Shown here piece by piece: positions 46,224 to 55,189 of a DNA stretch of 64,000 nucleotides. Numbering within the stretch: position 1 is the stretch's first letter; every line of letters begins with the position of its first letter. Position numbers and translations under genes: made by a program. The notes beneath the pieces are model-generated. The model made no database searches. It had not been told where the DNA came from and saw only the letters and a list, made by a program, of their open reading frames with translations. Origin of the DNA: Paracoccus contaminans (GTDB taxonomy: Bacteria > Pseudomonadota > Alphaproteobacteria > Rhodobacterales > Rhodobacteraceae); contig NZ_CP020612.1 in NCBI RefSeq assembly GCF_002105555.1, positions 1,232,001 to 1,296,000 of the forward strand. Reading direction: 5' to 3'.

Positions 46224-48371
46224 TTATTCGGCCTGCGCGTCCTCTTTCCGGGGTTCGGTGATTTCCTCGCCCGTGTCCTGATCGACCATCTTCATGCCCA
46301 GGCGCACCTTGCCGCGGTCGTCAAAGCCCAGCAGCTTGACCTTGACTTCCTGCCCTTCCTTGAGCAGCTCGTTCGGGTGGTTCAGGCGCTTGCCGCTGAT
46401 CTGGCTGACATGGACCAGGCCGTCGCGCTTGCCGAAGAAGTTCACGAAGGCGCCGAAATCAACCAGCTTGACGACCTTGCCGGTGTAGATCTTGCCCTCT
46501 TCCGGCTCGGCCACGATCGACCAGATCATCTCGTGCGCCTTCTTGATCGATTCGGCGTTGGCCGAGGCGATCTTGATGGTGCCGTCGTCGTTGATGTCGA
46601 CCTTGGCGCCCGACACTTCGACGATCTCGCGGATGACCTTGCCGCCCGAGCCGATCACTTCGCGGATCTTGTCGGTGGGGATGGTCATCGTCTCGATCCG
46701 CGGGGCGTGGGCGCTGAACTCGCGCCGCCCTTCGGTCAGGGCCTTGGCCATTTCGCCCAGGATGTGCAGCCGGCCTTCGCGGGCCTGCTCCAGCGCCTGT
46801 TCCATGATGGCCGGGGTGATGCCCTGGACCTTGATGTCCATCTGCAGCGAGGTGATGCCGTTTTCCGTCCCCGCGACCTTGAAGTCCATGTCGCCGAGGT
46901 GATCCTCGTCGCCCAGGATGTCGGTCAGCACGGCCCAGTTGTCCTGGTCCTCAAGCACCAGGCCCATCGCCACGCCCGCGACCGGCGCCTTGAGCGGCAC
47001 GCCCGCGTCCATCATCGACAGCGACCCGCCGCAGACCGACGCCATCGAGGACGAGCCGTTCGATTCGGTGATCTCGGAGACAACGCGGATGGTATAGGGG
47101 AAGTCGGTCGGCGCCGGCAGCACCGCCTGCAACGCGCGCCAGGCCAGCTTGCCGTGGCCGATCTCGCGCCGGCCGGGGCTGCCGACGCGGCCCACCTCGC
47201 CCACCGAGTAGGGGGGGAAGTTGTAGTGCAGCAGGAAGTTCGACCGGAAATTGCCGTGCAGCGCGTCGATGATCTGTTCGTCATCGCCCGTGCCCAGCGT
47301 GGTCACGACCAGCGCCTGCGTCTCGCCGCGGGTGAACAGGGCCGAGCCGTGGGTGCGCGGCAGCACGCCCACCTCGCTGTCGATGGCGCGGACGGTGCGG
47401 TTGTCGCGCCCGTCGATCCGGGCGCCGCCGCGGATGATGTCGCCGCGCAGGATGCCCGATTCCAGCTTTTTCAGCGCCGAGCCGAGATTGGCGTCAGCCA
47501 GTTCCTCCTCGCTCAGCCCGGCCTTGACCTTGGCCTGCGCCGCCTCGATCGCATCGCGGCGTTCGCCCTTGTCGCGGATCGCATAGGCGGCGCGCATGTC
47601 CGCCTCGCCCAGCGATTTAACACGGGCATACAGCTCCGTATAATCGGGCGAGCGGAAATCGAAGGGCTCTTTCGCCGATTCCTCGGCGAAGTCGATGATC
47701 AGGTCGATCACCGGCTGCATCTGTTCGTGGCCGAACTTGACCGCGCCCAGCATCTCTTCCTCGGTCAGCTCATAGGCCTCGGATTCGACCATCATCACGG
47801 CGTCCTTGGTGCCGGCGACGACCAGATCCAGGCGCTGTTCGGGATTGCCCCGCAGGTTGTCCATGTCCTGAACCTCGGGGTTCAGCACATATTGGCCATT
47901 GGCAAAGCCGACGCGCGCGGCGCCGATTGGACCCATGAAGGGCACGCCCGAAATGGTCAGCGCGGCCGATGCGGCGATCATCGCGACGATGTCGGGGTCG
48001 TTCACCAAGTCATGCGACAGCACCGTGCACATGACGAGGACTTCGTTCTTGAAGCCCGGCGCGAACAGCGGGCGGCAGGGGCGGTCGATCAGGCGGGCGG
48101 TCAGCGTTTCCTTTTCGGACGGGCGCGCCTCGCGCTTGAAGAAGCCGCCCGGGATCTTGCCGGCGGCATAGTATTTTTCCTGATAATGGACGGTCAGCGG
48201 GAAAAAGTCCTGACCGGGCTTGGGTTCTTTCGCAAAGGTCACGTTGGCCATGACGCTGGTTTCGCCCAGCGTGGCGATGACCGAACCATCGGCCTGGCGG
48301 GCAACCTTGCCCGTTTCCAGCGTCAGGGTTTCCTGGCCCCACTGGATGGATTTCTTCACTTCATCGAACAT
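46224..48371 (-). CDS. pnp: Polynucleotide phosphorylase
   Basis: A 715-residue 3'-5' exoribonuclease/polymerase of the RNA degradosome. Two RNase PH-like cores are seen; the second includes the catalytic [34 protein letters not shown] domain ([22 protein letters not shown]) and an S1 domain ([32 protein letters not shown]) form the C-terminus. The start at 48371 ([12 protein letters not shown]) has GAGGA about 8 bases upstream. It normally follows rpsO directly; here phoA lies between. Its 5' leader is a likely site for RNase III autoregulation by analogy with E. coli. Confidence 0.98.
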   Translation of the reverse strand: MFDEVKKSIQWGQETLTLETGKVARQADGSVIATLGETSVMANVTFAKEPKPGQDFFPLTVHYQEKYYAAGKIPGGFFKREARPSEKETLTARLIDRPCRPLFAPGFKNEVLVMCTVLSHDLVNDPDIVAMIAASAALTISGVPFMGPIGAARVGFANGQYVLNPEVQDMDNLRGNPEQRLDLVVAGTKDAVMMVESEAYELTEEEMLGAVKFGHEQMQPVIDLIIDFAEESAKEPFDFRSPDYTELYARVKSLGEADMRAAYAIRDKGERRDAIEAAQAKVKAGLSEEELADANLGSALKKLESGILRGDIIRGGARIDGRDNRTVRAIDSEVGVLPRTHGSALFTRGETQALVVTTLGTGDDEQIIDALHGNFRSNFLLHYNFPPYSVGEVGRVGSPGRREIGHGKLAWRALQAVLPAPTDFPYTIRVVSEITESNGSSSMASVCGGSLSMMDAGVPLKAPVAGVAMGLVLEDQDNWAVLTDILGDEDHLGDMDFKVAGTENGITSLQMDIKVQGITPAIMEQALEQAREGRLHILGEMAKALTEGRREFSAHAPRIETMTIPTDKIREVIGSGGKVIREIVEVSGAKVDINDDGTIKIASANAESIKKAHEMIWSIVAEPEEGKIYTGKVVKLVDFGAFVNFFGKRDGLVHVSQISGKRLNHPNELLKEGQEVKVKLLGFDDRGKVRLGMKMVDQDTGEEITEPRKEDAQAE

Positions 48372-48605
48372 GCGGATTTCCTCATGGATGCGCCGCCCCT
48401 GCGGGCATCCTGTGCAAATGGCGGCCCCATTGCCGCCGCCCCCAATCCTTTGCACGAGGCCGGGGGCGGGCCTCACGTCACAGATTTGCGGGGTTTACAG
48501 GAAATCGCGCGCTGAGAAAAGCGCGCAGTTTCATGTGGTGGGCGGGCAAACCCATCTGCGCTTCAGCACTTGCCCCCGACATCCTCCGGTCAAGGAGGCG
48601 CCGCG

Positions 48606-48668
48606 ATGACGCATAGCCACGATGATGGACTGCTGGCAGGGATTCCGCTTCAGACCTGCTCAGGCTGA
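48606..48668 (+). CDS. Candidate 20-residue micro-ORF
   Basis: A short frame MTHSHDDGLLAGIPLQTCSG preceded by AAGGAGG (48592-48598), a perfect anti-SD match, with seven bases to the ATG. Its TGA (48666-48668) overlaps an ATG (48668-48670) that opens a frame running on antisense to phoA. It could be a leader peptide, a small protein, or chance. It has no relation to a plus-strand gene downstream, which argues against leader function. Confidence 0.3.
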   Translation: MTHSHDDGLLAGIPLQTCSG

Positions 48669-48739
48669 TGAACCGGCGCAGCCTGCGGGCGCTGATGGGG
48701 GCGTCGAGCACCGGGGGGCCTGGCGGCCTGAATGCAAGG

Positions 48740-48763
48740 CGCCCGCAGCCAAGGCTGCGGGCG
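48740..48763 (-). terminator. Hairpin downstream of phoA
   Basis: CGCCCGCAGCC (48740-48750) pairs with GGCTGCGGGCG (48753-48763) with AA between; sterically a CCAAGG loop is likely. No T-tract follows on the minus strand, so termination would be Rho-dependent or weak. Confidence 0.5.
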
Positions 48764-48811
48764 TTCTGCCGGATAATGCCGCGCCCGCGCCTTGCGGGGC
48801 GGGATCGGCCG

Positions 48812-50239
48812 TTATTGCGCCAGCCCCAGCGCGTCGCGGATGGTGAAGAACAGGTCGGTCTGATCGGTCAGGCCCGTGACATTGGCCGCGCCCGGACCAT
48901 AGGCCGCGATGCGCAGCTGCGCGCCGGTATGGCCCTGATCGTCGGCCTCGTCGGCGTTGCCATAGCTGATCGCCATCGGCACGCCGTCCTTGGTCATGAC
49001 GGCCTGGGTCAGGCCGGGGGCCTTGGTGTCGGGATAGACGATCTGGCTGGCATGCGCGTGGTCGGCCGTCACGATGACCAGCGTGTCGCCCTTGTCCTGC
49101 GCGAATTTAAGCGCCGCCTGCACGGCCTCGTCCAGATCGACCGTCTCGCCGATCTGGCCGCAGGGGTTGGCGTTGTGGTCCTGCTTGTCGATCGAGGCCC
49201 CCTCGACCTGCAGGAAGAAGCCCTTGTCGTTCGCCGAAAGCAGGGTGATGGCCTTTTCGGTCATCTGCGCCAACGTCGGGATCTGGGCGGTGCGGTCGGG
49301 GTTGGGCGCGCAGGTCACAGGGGGCTGTTCGATATTGCCGTAATGGACCGCCTGCGGCCCCTTCCAGCGGACGGGCATGTTGCCGGGCGCGAACAGGCCC
49401 AGCAGCGGCTGTGCGTCATTGGCGCCGTTGACGGCGTTCAGCGCATCAAGCGTCTCGACGACCTGATAGCCGCGTTCCTTCGCCTGCTCGATCAGGGTCT
49501 TGTCCTTCCAGTCGCCGGCGCGGGCCTTGTCGTCGAAATACTTGCGCCCGCCGCCCAGCGTCACGTCGGCGCGGGTGTTCAGGTGCTGTTCCGAGATCGA
49601 GCCGCCGCCGCCGTTCTCGAGCGCGTTGTCGGGGCATTTCTCGGCCGTCGATGTGGGGTCATAGCACTTGCGCTGGGCGACATGGGCGGCCTGCACGGCG
49701 GGCGTCGCGTCCTGGATCTCGGCGGTCGAGACATTGCCGGTGGCGAGGCCGGCTGCCTTGGCCATCTCCAGCAGCGTCTTTTGCGGCTTGCCGTGGATAT
49801 CGACCGAAATCGCGCCGTTATAGGTCTTGGTGCCCGTTGCCCATGCCGAGCCGGAAGCGGCCGAATCGGTGACGTAATCGGGCTTGCCGTCCTTGTTCAG
49901 CGCATAATGGGTGTACTGGCCCGTAACCGGCAGGGCGTCGATGCCCTTGAACATGCCCCCCGCGCCCTCGGCGACGTTGCGGGCGATGGTGATTTCCGAA
50001 TCGCCCATCCCGTCGCCGATCAGCAGGATGACGTTCTTCGCACGGCCGGATTTCAGTTCGGTCGCGACAGCGGCGGTGATGTCACCCGACAGGCGGCGCG
50101 CGCCGCCATGCACGGTGATGTCGCCCTTGGCCGCGCGGTCCATCAGCGCAGCGGCCGAGCTGTCCTGCGCAAAGGCGCCGGCCGAGCAGCAGGCGATCAG
50201 GGCAGTGGTCGCCAAAAGGCGGGCATGGCTGAAAGGCAT
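48812..50239 (-). CDS. phoA: Alkaline phosphatase (PhoA family)
   Basis: A 475-residue secreted alkaline phosphatase closely resembling E. coli PhoA. It has a signal peptide (cleavage near GAFAQ), the metal/nucleophile motif [16 protein letters not shown] with catalytic Ser126, [11 protein letters not shown] for metal binding, and [12 protein letters not shown] and [11 protein letters not shown] for the zinc ligands. It releases phosphate from monoesters in the periplasm. The start at 50239 has GGAGA 4-8 bases upstream. It interrupts the usual rpsO-pnp order. A Pho box was not identified by eye. Confidence 0.96.
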   Translation of the reverse strand: MPFSHARLLATTALIACCSAGAFAQDSSAAALMDRAAKGDITVHGGARRLSGDITAAVATELKSGRAKNVILLIGDGMGDSEITIARNVAEGAGGMFKGIDALPVTGQYTHYALNKDGKPDYVTDSAASGSAWATGTKTYNGAISVDIHGKPQKTLLEMAKAAGLATGNVSTAEIQDATPAVQAAHVAQRKCYDPTSTAEKCPDNALENGGGGSISEQHLNTRADVTLGGGRKYFDDKARAGDWKDKTLIEQAKERGYQVVETLDALNAVNGANDAQPLLGLFAPGNMPVRWKGPQAVHYGNIEQPPVTCAPNPDRTAQIPTLAQMTEKAITLLSANDKGFFLQVEGASIDKQDHNANPCGQIGETVDLDEAVQAALKFAQDKGDTLVIVTADHAHASQIVYPDTKAPGLTQAVMTKDGVPMAISYGNADEADDQGHTGAQLRIAAYGPGAANVTGLTDQTDLFFTIRDALGLAQ

Positions 50240-50442
50240 GGGCGTCTCCAACAGGCCGGAGGATCTGGCGGGCAATGTGCCAGCACCCTTGCCGCTAGTC
50301 CCGTGAGACAACGCCCGTGCAACAGCCGCGTAAAGATTGGATGACGGCGCCTTGCCCCGCCTGCCCGCGCGGCGGGCCTGCGGTCAGGCGGGGCGCAGGG
50401 GCTTGGGCGCGCAGCCCCAAAGCCGCCCGGCGCGGCAAAGCA

Positions 50443-50470
50443 GAATGCCCGCGGCAGGGCGCGGGCATTC
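50443..50470 (-). terminator. Intrinsic hairpin terminator of rpsO
   Basis: GAATGCCCGC (50443-50452) pairs with GCGGGCATTC (50461-50470); on the minus strand it lies 42 bases past the rpsO stop, followed by TGCTTTG. Confidence 0.75.
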
Positions 50471-50511
50471 AGGCGGTGGCAGCAAAGGCAGGCCCGTGCC
50501 GGGCCGGCCGA

Positions 50512-50781
50512 TCAGCGGCGCAGGCCGAGCTTGCCGATCAGCGCGGTATAGCGCGCCTCGTCCTTGCCCTTGAGATAGTCCAGCAGCTTGCGGCGCTGGG
50601 CGACCATCATCAGCAGCCCGCGGCGGCTGTGGTTGTCTTTCTTGTGCGCCTTGAAGTGCTCGGTCAGGGTCGCGATGCGCGAGCTGAGGATGGCGACCTG
50701 CACCTCGGGCGAGCCGGTGTCGCCCGGCTTGGTCGCGTATTCCTGCATGACGCGGGCTTTTTCTTCGACGGTGATCGACAT
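50512..50781 (-). CDS. rpsO: 30S ribosomal protein S15
   Basis: The 89-residue S15 protein that binds 16S rRNA at the h20-h22 junction and organises the platform. [53 protein letters not shown] and the C-terminal [23 protein letters not shown] are all typical. The leader region upstream contains a TTCCGC/GCGGAA hairpin (50851-50867), a possible autoregulatory element. Unlike in most bacteria, pnp does not follow directly. Confidence 0.98.
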   Translation of the reverse strand: MSITVEEKARVMQEYATKPGDTGSPEVQVAILSSRIATLTEHFKAHKKDNHSRRGLLMMVAQRRKLLDYLKGKDEARYTALIGKLGLRR

Positions 50782-50850
50782 CGGGGTCTCCTGTCAGAAA
50801 AGGGTGGATGGCACAGGCCGGGATGTCGTCCAGCGCAGGCCCCTGGAGTG

Positions 50851-50867
50851 TTCCGCGAAAAGCGGAA
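50851..50867 (-). promoter_or_regulatory. Hairpin in rpsO leader
   Basis: TTCCGC (50851-50856) pairs with GCGGAA (50862-50867) around a five-base loop, 70 bases upstream of rpsO. S15 of E. coli represses its own mRNA by binding a leader pseudoknot; whether this is analogous is unknown. A CTATAG element lies just beyond at 50874-50879, a possible -10 box. Confidence 0.35.
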
Positions 50868-50925
50868 AGCGCCCTATAGGGTAGCATTCCAACAAAGAAA
50901 AGCCGATTCGGCCCTGCCGCGGGGG

Positions 50926-51873
50926 TCAGGCCGCCCGCAGGCCGATCATCCCCGCCTCAAGCCCGCTGCCCTGCAGGACAAGGGCCACGGCCTCTCCGTT
51001 CAGGCGGACCAGCGCGGTCCCGTCAGGCTGGTGATCGACCGTGACGCTGGCCCCTTTCAGGGCCGCGCCGGGCAGGACCAGCTCGATCCGGTCCTGATCG
51101 GCCTGAAAGTCCGCCAGCGTGGCAGGTTCCTGGTCGGGATCGTGATCGCCGGGCAGATCGAACATGTCGGAGCCGGCTCCGCCTTCAAGCCAGTCGCCGG
51201 CATTTCCCCTCAGCGTGTCGTCGCCCGCGCCTCCGTGCAGCCAGTCGCGCTGGCCGTCGTCATCGGCCGCGGACAGCCAGTCATTGCCCTCGTCCCCCGA
51301 CAGATCGTCCGATCCCGCCCCGCCGTCGAGGCTGTCATCGCCGGCCGAGCCGGACAGCCAGTCGTCGCCCGCCCCCCCGCTGGCTTCGTCGTCGCCCTCG
51401 CCGCCCAGCACCGTGTCGTTGCCGGTGCCTCCGTCCAGCAGGTCGTCGCCGCCATCGCCGGCCAGCAGATCGTCGCCCGCGCCCCCCTGCAGCGTGTCAT
51501 CGCCGAAGCGGCCAAGGCTGTAATCGCCATAAAGAACGTCGTTGCCGCCGCCGGCGGCGATCAGGTCGTCCCCAGCCCCGGCGCGCAGGTCGTCATCACC
51601 GCCCCGCCCTTCGAGCCGGTCGTCGGCCTCGGTGCCGGCCAGCCAGTCGCCATCCTCGGAGCCAATGATCGTGCGGCCGGGATGACCGGCATCGCTGCTT
51701 CCGGCCCCCGGCCCCTGCTCAGGGTCGGGATCAGGGGACGGATCATCTGCCGGGCCGCCGCCTGTCTGGGCTGGCCCGGCGCCGTCATCATCCTCGTGCG
51801 CGGCGTGATCGTGCCCCGCATCGACCACGAACGCCATCATCAGCAGACCGGCACAACTCATCAACAGCAGCAT
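50926..51873 (-). CDS. RTX (hemolysin-type calcium-binding) protein
   Basis: A 315-residue protein rich in Asp and Gly. A short hydrophobic N-terminus (LLLMSCAGLLMMAFVV) precedes an acidic stretch with histidines (GHDHAAHEDDD). Residues about 70-235 consist of RTX nonapeptide repeats such as GGDDDLRAGAGDDLI, GAGDDWLSGSAGDDSLDGG and GDEGNDWLS, with a Ca2+-binding beta-roll. The C-terminal ~75 residues form the non-repeat tail seen in such Rhodobacterales proteins. The N-terminus suggests membrane anchoring rather than plain type I secretion. Function is unknown. Confidence 0.9.
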   Translation of the reverse strand: MLLLMSCAGLLMMAFVVDAGHDHAAHEDDDGAGPAQTGGGPADDPSPDPDPEQGPGAGSSDAGHPGRTIIGSEDGDWLAGTEADDRLEGRGGDDDLRAGAGDDLIAAGGGNDVLYGDYSLGRFGDDTLQGGAGDDLLAGDGGDDLLDGGTGNDTVLGGEGDDEASGGAGDDWLSGSAGDDSLDGGAGSDDLSGDEGNDWLSAADDDGQRDWLHGGAGDDTLRGNAGDWLEGGAGSDMFDLPGDHDPDQEPATLADFQADQDRIELVLPGAALKGASVTVDHQPDGTALVRLNGEAVALVLQGSGLEAGMIGLRAA

Positions 51874-51976
51874 CGCAAAACCTCATCCCCGGCAGAAGGA
51901 TACGGGCCGGCGGCGTGCTTATACCCCGTCCCGCGCCCGGAGCGGAGCAAAAGGTTAGGAAAGGATTAACGGCGGC

Positions 51977-52654
51977 TCAGCCCCGGCCCGGCCGGCGCAG
52001 ATAGACGTAATACGCCCCCGCGCCGCCGTGCCGGACATGGGCGGGAACGACCTGCATCACCACCGCCGCGACCGGGGCCATGTGCAGCCAGTGCGGAACC
52101 TCGTGGCGCAGCGCGCCCGCGCGGGTCGGCAAGGGCCCGTGATCGCCCTTGCCCTTGCCGGTGATGACCAGCACCAGCCGCCGCCCCGAGGCCCAGGCCG
52201 ACAGGATGAACCCGGTCAGCTCGGCCTTGGCCACGGCCAGCGTCATCCCGTGCAGGTCGATCCGCGCCTCGGGGCGCAGCCGCCCGCGGACAAGGTCGCG
52301 GTGCATGCGCGCATCCATCCGCAGCGGGCCTTCGCGCAGTTGATCGGCAGGGTCGGGGGCGCGGAAGGGCGCAGCCCGCCCCGGCAATGCCGCCGCCCCG
52401 ACGCGGAACGGCGCAAGCGGCGCGCGGGCGGGGACGGCAACAGGGCCGGCCGCGGGAACCAGGGCGGGAAGCAAGGGGGGCGAGGGGGCCTGGCGCGGCG
52501 GCGCCAGCTTGTCCGGGCCTGCCCCGGCGCCGGGCCCGGGCTGCGGCGGGGGCTGCGGCGCGGCAGGGCTGAGCGGCGTGATGCTGCGGGCGACCTGCGC
52601 CCAAAGGGCGCGGTCATCGTCGCTTATCTGGCCCCTGCCGCGGCGGCCGGCCAT
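51977..52654 (-). CDS. Smr/MutS2-domain protein
   Basis: A 225-residue protein with an Ala/Pro-rich N-terminus (residues 20-100, predicted disordered) and a C-terminal Smr domain with IDLHGMTLAVAKAELTGFI, VLVITGKGKGDHG, and a C-terminal segment MAPVAAVVMQVVPAHVRHGGAGAYYVYLRR. Smr domains nick or bind DNA or RNA. It lies 3 bases downstream of the timA gene and is the last of the timA-smr unit. Confidence 0.92.
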   Translation of the reverse strand: MAGRRGRGQISDDDRALWAQVARSITPLSPAAPQPPPQPGPGAGAGPDKLAPPRQAPSPPLLPALVPAAGPVAVPARAPLAPFRVGAAALPGRAAPFRAPDPADQLREGPLRMDARMHRDLVRGRLRPEARIDLHGMTLAVAKAELTGFILSAWASGRRLVLVITGKGKGDHGPLPTRAGALRHEVPHWLHMAPVAAVVMQVVPAHVRHGGAGAYYVYLRRPGRG

Positions 52655-52657
52655 GAT

Positions 52658-53305
52658 TCAGGCCGTGGCGACAAGCTGCCAGTTCGGGTCCGCCTGACCC
52701 ATCCGGCGTGCGAAGGTCCACTCGTCGCGCTGGCGACGGGGTTTGCGGGCATCGCCGTCCACCACCGCCCCGCCGGCATCGTGCTGGACGACGATCAGCT
52801 CGCCCACGAAACGGATCGTGATCTCGCCCGTGCCGGTCTGCGGATCGAAGGCGGCATCCTGCAGGGCCGTCTCGTGCGTGCCCAGATACTGCACCTCGCT
52901 GACGATCCCGTCAGCCTGCCGCTGCGCGATCACGGCATCAAAGGCCTCGGCCACCGCAGGCGACAGAAAGGGGCGCACCTGGGCCAGATCGCCCTTTTCA
53001 AAGGCGGTCAGGATCATCTCATAGGCCTGCCGCGCCCCGGTCAGGAAAGGGCCGACCGCGAAATCCGGCTCGACCCGCTGCATCGCGGTCAGCGCCGCCG
53101 CGGCGGCCGATCCGGCGGGCGCATGGTCAAGCACGTCGCTGCCCTCGGGCTCGGCCGGGGCGGCGGCATGGCGCAATGCGGGCTGGGGCGCGCTCTGGCG
53201 CGGCGGCTCGAACCCCTCGCGCGTGCCCAGCACATTGCGCAGGCGCATGACGAGAAACACGGCGATCGCGGCAAGCACCACGATCTGGATCAGCGAATTC
53301 GACAT
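52658..53305 (-). CDS. timA: Tim44/TimA-like inner-membrane protein
   Basis: A 215-residue protein with an N-terminal membrane anchor (QIVVLAAIAVFLVMRL) and a C-terminal Tim44-like domain: GARQAYEMILTAFEKGDLAQVRPFLSPAVAEAF and the positive segment ARKPRRQRDEWTFARRM. Related to mitochondrial Tim44 and alphaproteobacterial TimA, thought to act at the inner membrane. It is divergent from fxsA-secB with 108 bases between. In many Rhodobacterales a murein transglycosylase (mltA) gene follows timA, but here smr does. Confidence 0.9.
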   Translation of the reverse strand: MSNSLIQIVVLAAIAVFLVMRLRNVLGTREGFEPPRQSAPQPALRHAAAPAEPEGSDVLDHAPAGSAAAAALTAMQRVEPDFAVGPFLTGARQAYEMILTAFEKGDLAQVRPFLSPAVAEAFDAVIAQRQADGIVSEVQYLGTHETALQDAAFDPQTGTGEITIRFVGELIVVQHDAGGAVVDGDARKPRRQRDEWTFARRMGQADPNWQLVATA

Positions 53306-53352
53306 GGGCGGCGGCCTTTGGCAGGTTGCATCTGGTGCGAGAGGATCGCTCG

Positions 53353-53379
53353 ATTATGTAGGAACGAGCGGGCGCCAAG
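53353..53379 (-). promoter_or_regulatory. Possible promoter of timA-smr
   Basis: On the minus strand CTTGGC (53374-53379) and CATAAT (53353-53358) are separated by 15 bases, 48 bases before the timA start. The short spacing makes this a weak candidate. Confidence 0.3.
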
Positions 53380-53413
53380 TCCAGTTGCCCGCCCGGATCC
53401 GAGGTTCCTGCCC

Positions 53414-53881
53414 ATGCGGCTGATGACTGCCCTTCTTCTGCTTCCGATCGTCGAGATCGCACTGTTCATCAGGATCGGCGGCCTGATCGGCCTTTTGCCG
53501 ACGCTCGCCCTGGTGATCGCCTCGGCGTGGGCGGGCCTGGCCGTGATGCGCCGGCAGGGGCTGGCGGCGCTGGCGGATGTGCAACGGTCGGTTGAACAGC
53601 TGCGCGACCCCTCGGCCCCCCTGGCCGAAGGGGCGCTGATGCTGCTGGCCGGCGGGCTGCTGGTCCTGCCGGGATTTCTCACCGATGCGCTGGGTCTTGC
53701 CTTGCTGATCCCGGCGGTGCGGCGCCGGGTGCGCGCCCGGTTCGGCCGCCGGGTGGCAAAGCGGTCCCATGGCGCAGCCTGGCCGCGCCCCGCATCGCCG
53801 GTGATCGAGGCCGAATATGTCGTCCTTGACGAGCCCCCTGCGCGCCCCGGCCGGCCTCCCTCCGGCTGGACGCGGCATTGA
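53414..53881 (+). CDS. fxsA: FxsA family membrane protein
   Basis: A 155-residue inner-membrane protein of the FxsA family. The N-terminal segment LLLLPIVEIALFIRIGGLIG and the central LAVMRRQGLAALADVQRSVEQLR are the family's diagnostic regions, with three to four hydrophobic helices. Its C-terminus is Arg/Pro-rich. In E. coli it alleviates F-factor exclusion of phage T7. It is the first gene of a fxsA-secB unit, 64 bases before secB; this pairing is conserved in Rhodobacterales. Confidence 0.92.
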   Translation: MRLMTALLLLPIVEIALFIRIGGLIGLLPTLALVIASAWAGLAVMRRQGLAALADVQRSVEQLRDPSAPLAEGALMLLAGGLLVLPGFLTDALGLALLIPAVRRRVRARFGRRVAKRSHGAAWPRPASPVIEAEYVVLDEPPARPGRPPSGWTRH

Positions 53882-53945
53882 GCGTGCCTGGCGCGGGTGG
53901 TAACACCGCCGCCAGCACCCATCCCCTCGCCGCAAGGATCGACCG

Positions 53946-54476
53946 ATGACCGACGAAACCGCCAATGGCGCCGCGCCTGACGCAGCCGCACCCCAGGTGC
54001 AGGATTCCCAGCAGCCGCAGGTTAGGCTGAACATCCTGGCCCAGTTCGTGCGCGATTTGTCGTTCGAGAATATCGTCGCGCAGAAGGGCATCGGCGGCGA
54101 GGTCACGCCCGAAATCCAGGTGCAGGTCAGCCTGGATGCGCGCAAGCGCCAGCCCGACCACCAGTACGAGGTGATCTGCAAATACCGCGTGACCTCGGTC
54201 AACACGGCCGACCAGGCCAAGCTGTTCCTGTGCGAGCTGGACTATGCCGGCGTCTTTCACATCGAGGGCGTCCCCGAGGACCAGATGCACCCCTTCCTGA
54301 TGATCGAATGTCCGCGCATGCTGTTCCCCTTTGTCCGCCGCATCCTGTCGGATGTCACGCGCGACGGGGGCTTTCCGCCCTTCAACATGGACCCGGTGGA
54401 TTTCGTCGCGCTTTACCGGCAAGAGGCGGCGCGGCGCGCGGCGCAGTCCCGGCCGCAGGGCGCGCCCCTGTCGTGA
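53946..54476 (+). CDS. secB: Protein-export chaperone SecB
   Basis: A 176-residue homotetrameric chaperone that keeps precursor proteins unfolded for SecA. The conserved core is LNILAQFVRDLSFENIVAQKG, VCKYRVTS-like VICKYRVTSVNTADQAKLFLCELDYAGVF, and HPFLMIECPRMLFPFVRRILSDVTRDGGFPPFNMDPVDFVALY. The C-terminal tail is Arg/Gln-rich. It is expressed with fxsA. N-terminal ~20 residues are acidic and variable. Confidence 0.97.
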   Translation: MTDETANGAAPDAAAPQVQDSQQPQVRLNILAQFVRDLSFENIVAQKGIGGEVTPEIQVQVSLDARKRQPDHQYEVICKYRVTSVNTADQAKLFLCELDYAGVFHIEGVPEDQMHPFLMIECPRMLFPFVRRILSDVTRDGGFPPFNMDPVDFVALYRQEAARRAAQSRPQGAPLS

Positions 54477-54535
54477 CCGGGCGAATGGCAGCCAGGGCCT
54501 GACGGCCGCCCCTTTTCCGGTTCAGCGGGGACCAT

Positions 54536-55129
54536 ATGGCACGACGGGCGCCACGGGCGTGGCAAAGGATGCTGTCGGGGCGCAGGCTGGACCTGCTGGA
54601 CCCCTCGCCCCTTGATGTCGAGATCGAGGACATCGCCCATGGCCTTGCCTTCGTGGCCCGCTGGAACGGGCAGACCTGCGGCGACTGGGCCTATTCCGTC
54701 GCGGAACATTCGCTGCTGGTCGAACGGATCGTCGGGCTGATCGACCCCGACACCGCCCCATGCTGGCGCCTGGCGGCCTTGCTGCATGATGCGCCCGAAT
54801 ATGTGCTGGGGGACATGATCTCGCCGGTCAAGGCGGCGCTGGGGTCAAGCTATGGCGAAATGGACGCCCGCCTGGCCGCGGCCGTCCATCTGCGCTTCGG
54901 GCTGCCGGCGGTGCTGCCTGCCACGGTCAGGCGGCGGATCAAGATGGCGGACCGCGTTTCCGCCCGGCTCGAGGCGGTGGCGATCGCCGGCTTCGGTGCG
55001 GCCGAGGCGAACCGGCTGTTTCCCCTGCCGGCGGGCCTTGATACCCGGGGGCTGGACATCCGCCTGCGCCCGCCCGCCGAAACGCGCGCCGCATTCCTGG
55101 GGCGCTTTGCCGAACTGACCGCCGCCTGA
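54536..55129 (+). CDS. HD-domain phosphohydrolase (YfbR-like)
   Basis: A 197-residue metal-dependent HD hydrolase. The metal-binding residues lie in SVAEHSLLVERI and LLHDAPEYVLGDMISPVKA, as in YfbR-type 5'-nucleotidases; IKMADRVSARLEAVAI provides a further aspartate. It probably dephosphorylates nucleotides, which is inference. The gene lies 59 bases after secB on the same strand and ends before a convergent hairpin. Confidence 0.9.
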   Translation: MARRAPRAWQRMLSGRRLDLLDPSPLDVEIEDIAHGLAFVARWNGQTCGDWAYSVAEHSLLVERIVGLIDPDTAPCWRLAALLHDAPEYVLGDMISPVKAALGSSYGEMDARLAAAVHLRFGLPAVLPATVRRRIKMADRVSARLEAVAIAGFGAAEANRLFPLPAGLDTRGLDIRLRPPAETRAAFLGRFAELTAA

Positions 55130-55151
55130 GATGCGGGCCCGGGGATGGGAA

Positions 55152-55185
55152 GGCGCGCCCGGCACCGTGAGGCGCCGGGCGCGCC
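55152..55185. terminator. Bidirectional hairpin between convergent genes
   Basis: GGCGCGCCCGGC (55152-55163) and GCCGGGCGCGCC (55174-55185) form a perfect 12-base stem with a ten-base loop. There is no T-tract on either side, so the element is probably a stability or Rho-linked terminator between the HD gene and hvrA. Confidence 0.6.
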
Positions 55186-55189
55186 GGGG

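Larger units (their letters stand above)
48372..48811. other. 440-base intergenic region between pnp and phoA
   Basis: This region is the leader of pnp and the trailer of phoA. It holds a hairpin that may stop phoA transcription (48740-48763), a 20-codon plus-strand reading frame with an ideal ribosome binding site (48606-48668), and no other supported gene. A 77-codon reading frame on the minus strand at 48478-48711 has no coding signature. Confidence 0.6.

Noticed and set aside
48478..48711. 77-codon minus-strand frame in the pnp leader
   Set aside because: No ribosome binding site and no protein-like composition; overlaps the leader hairpins.
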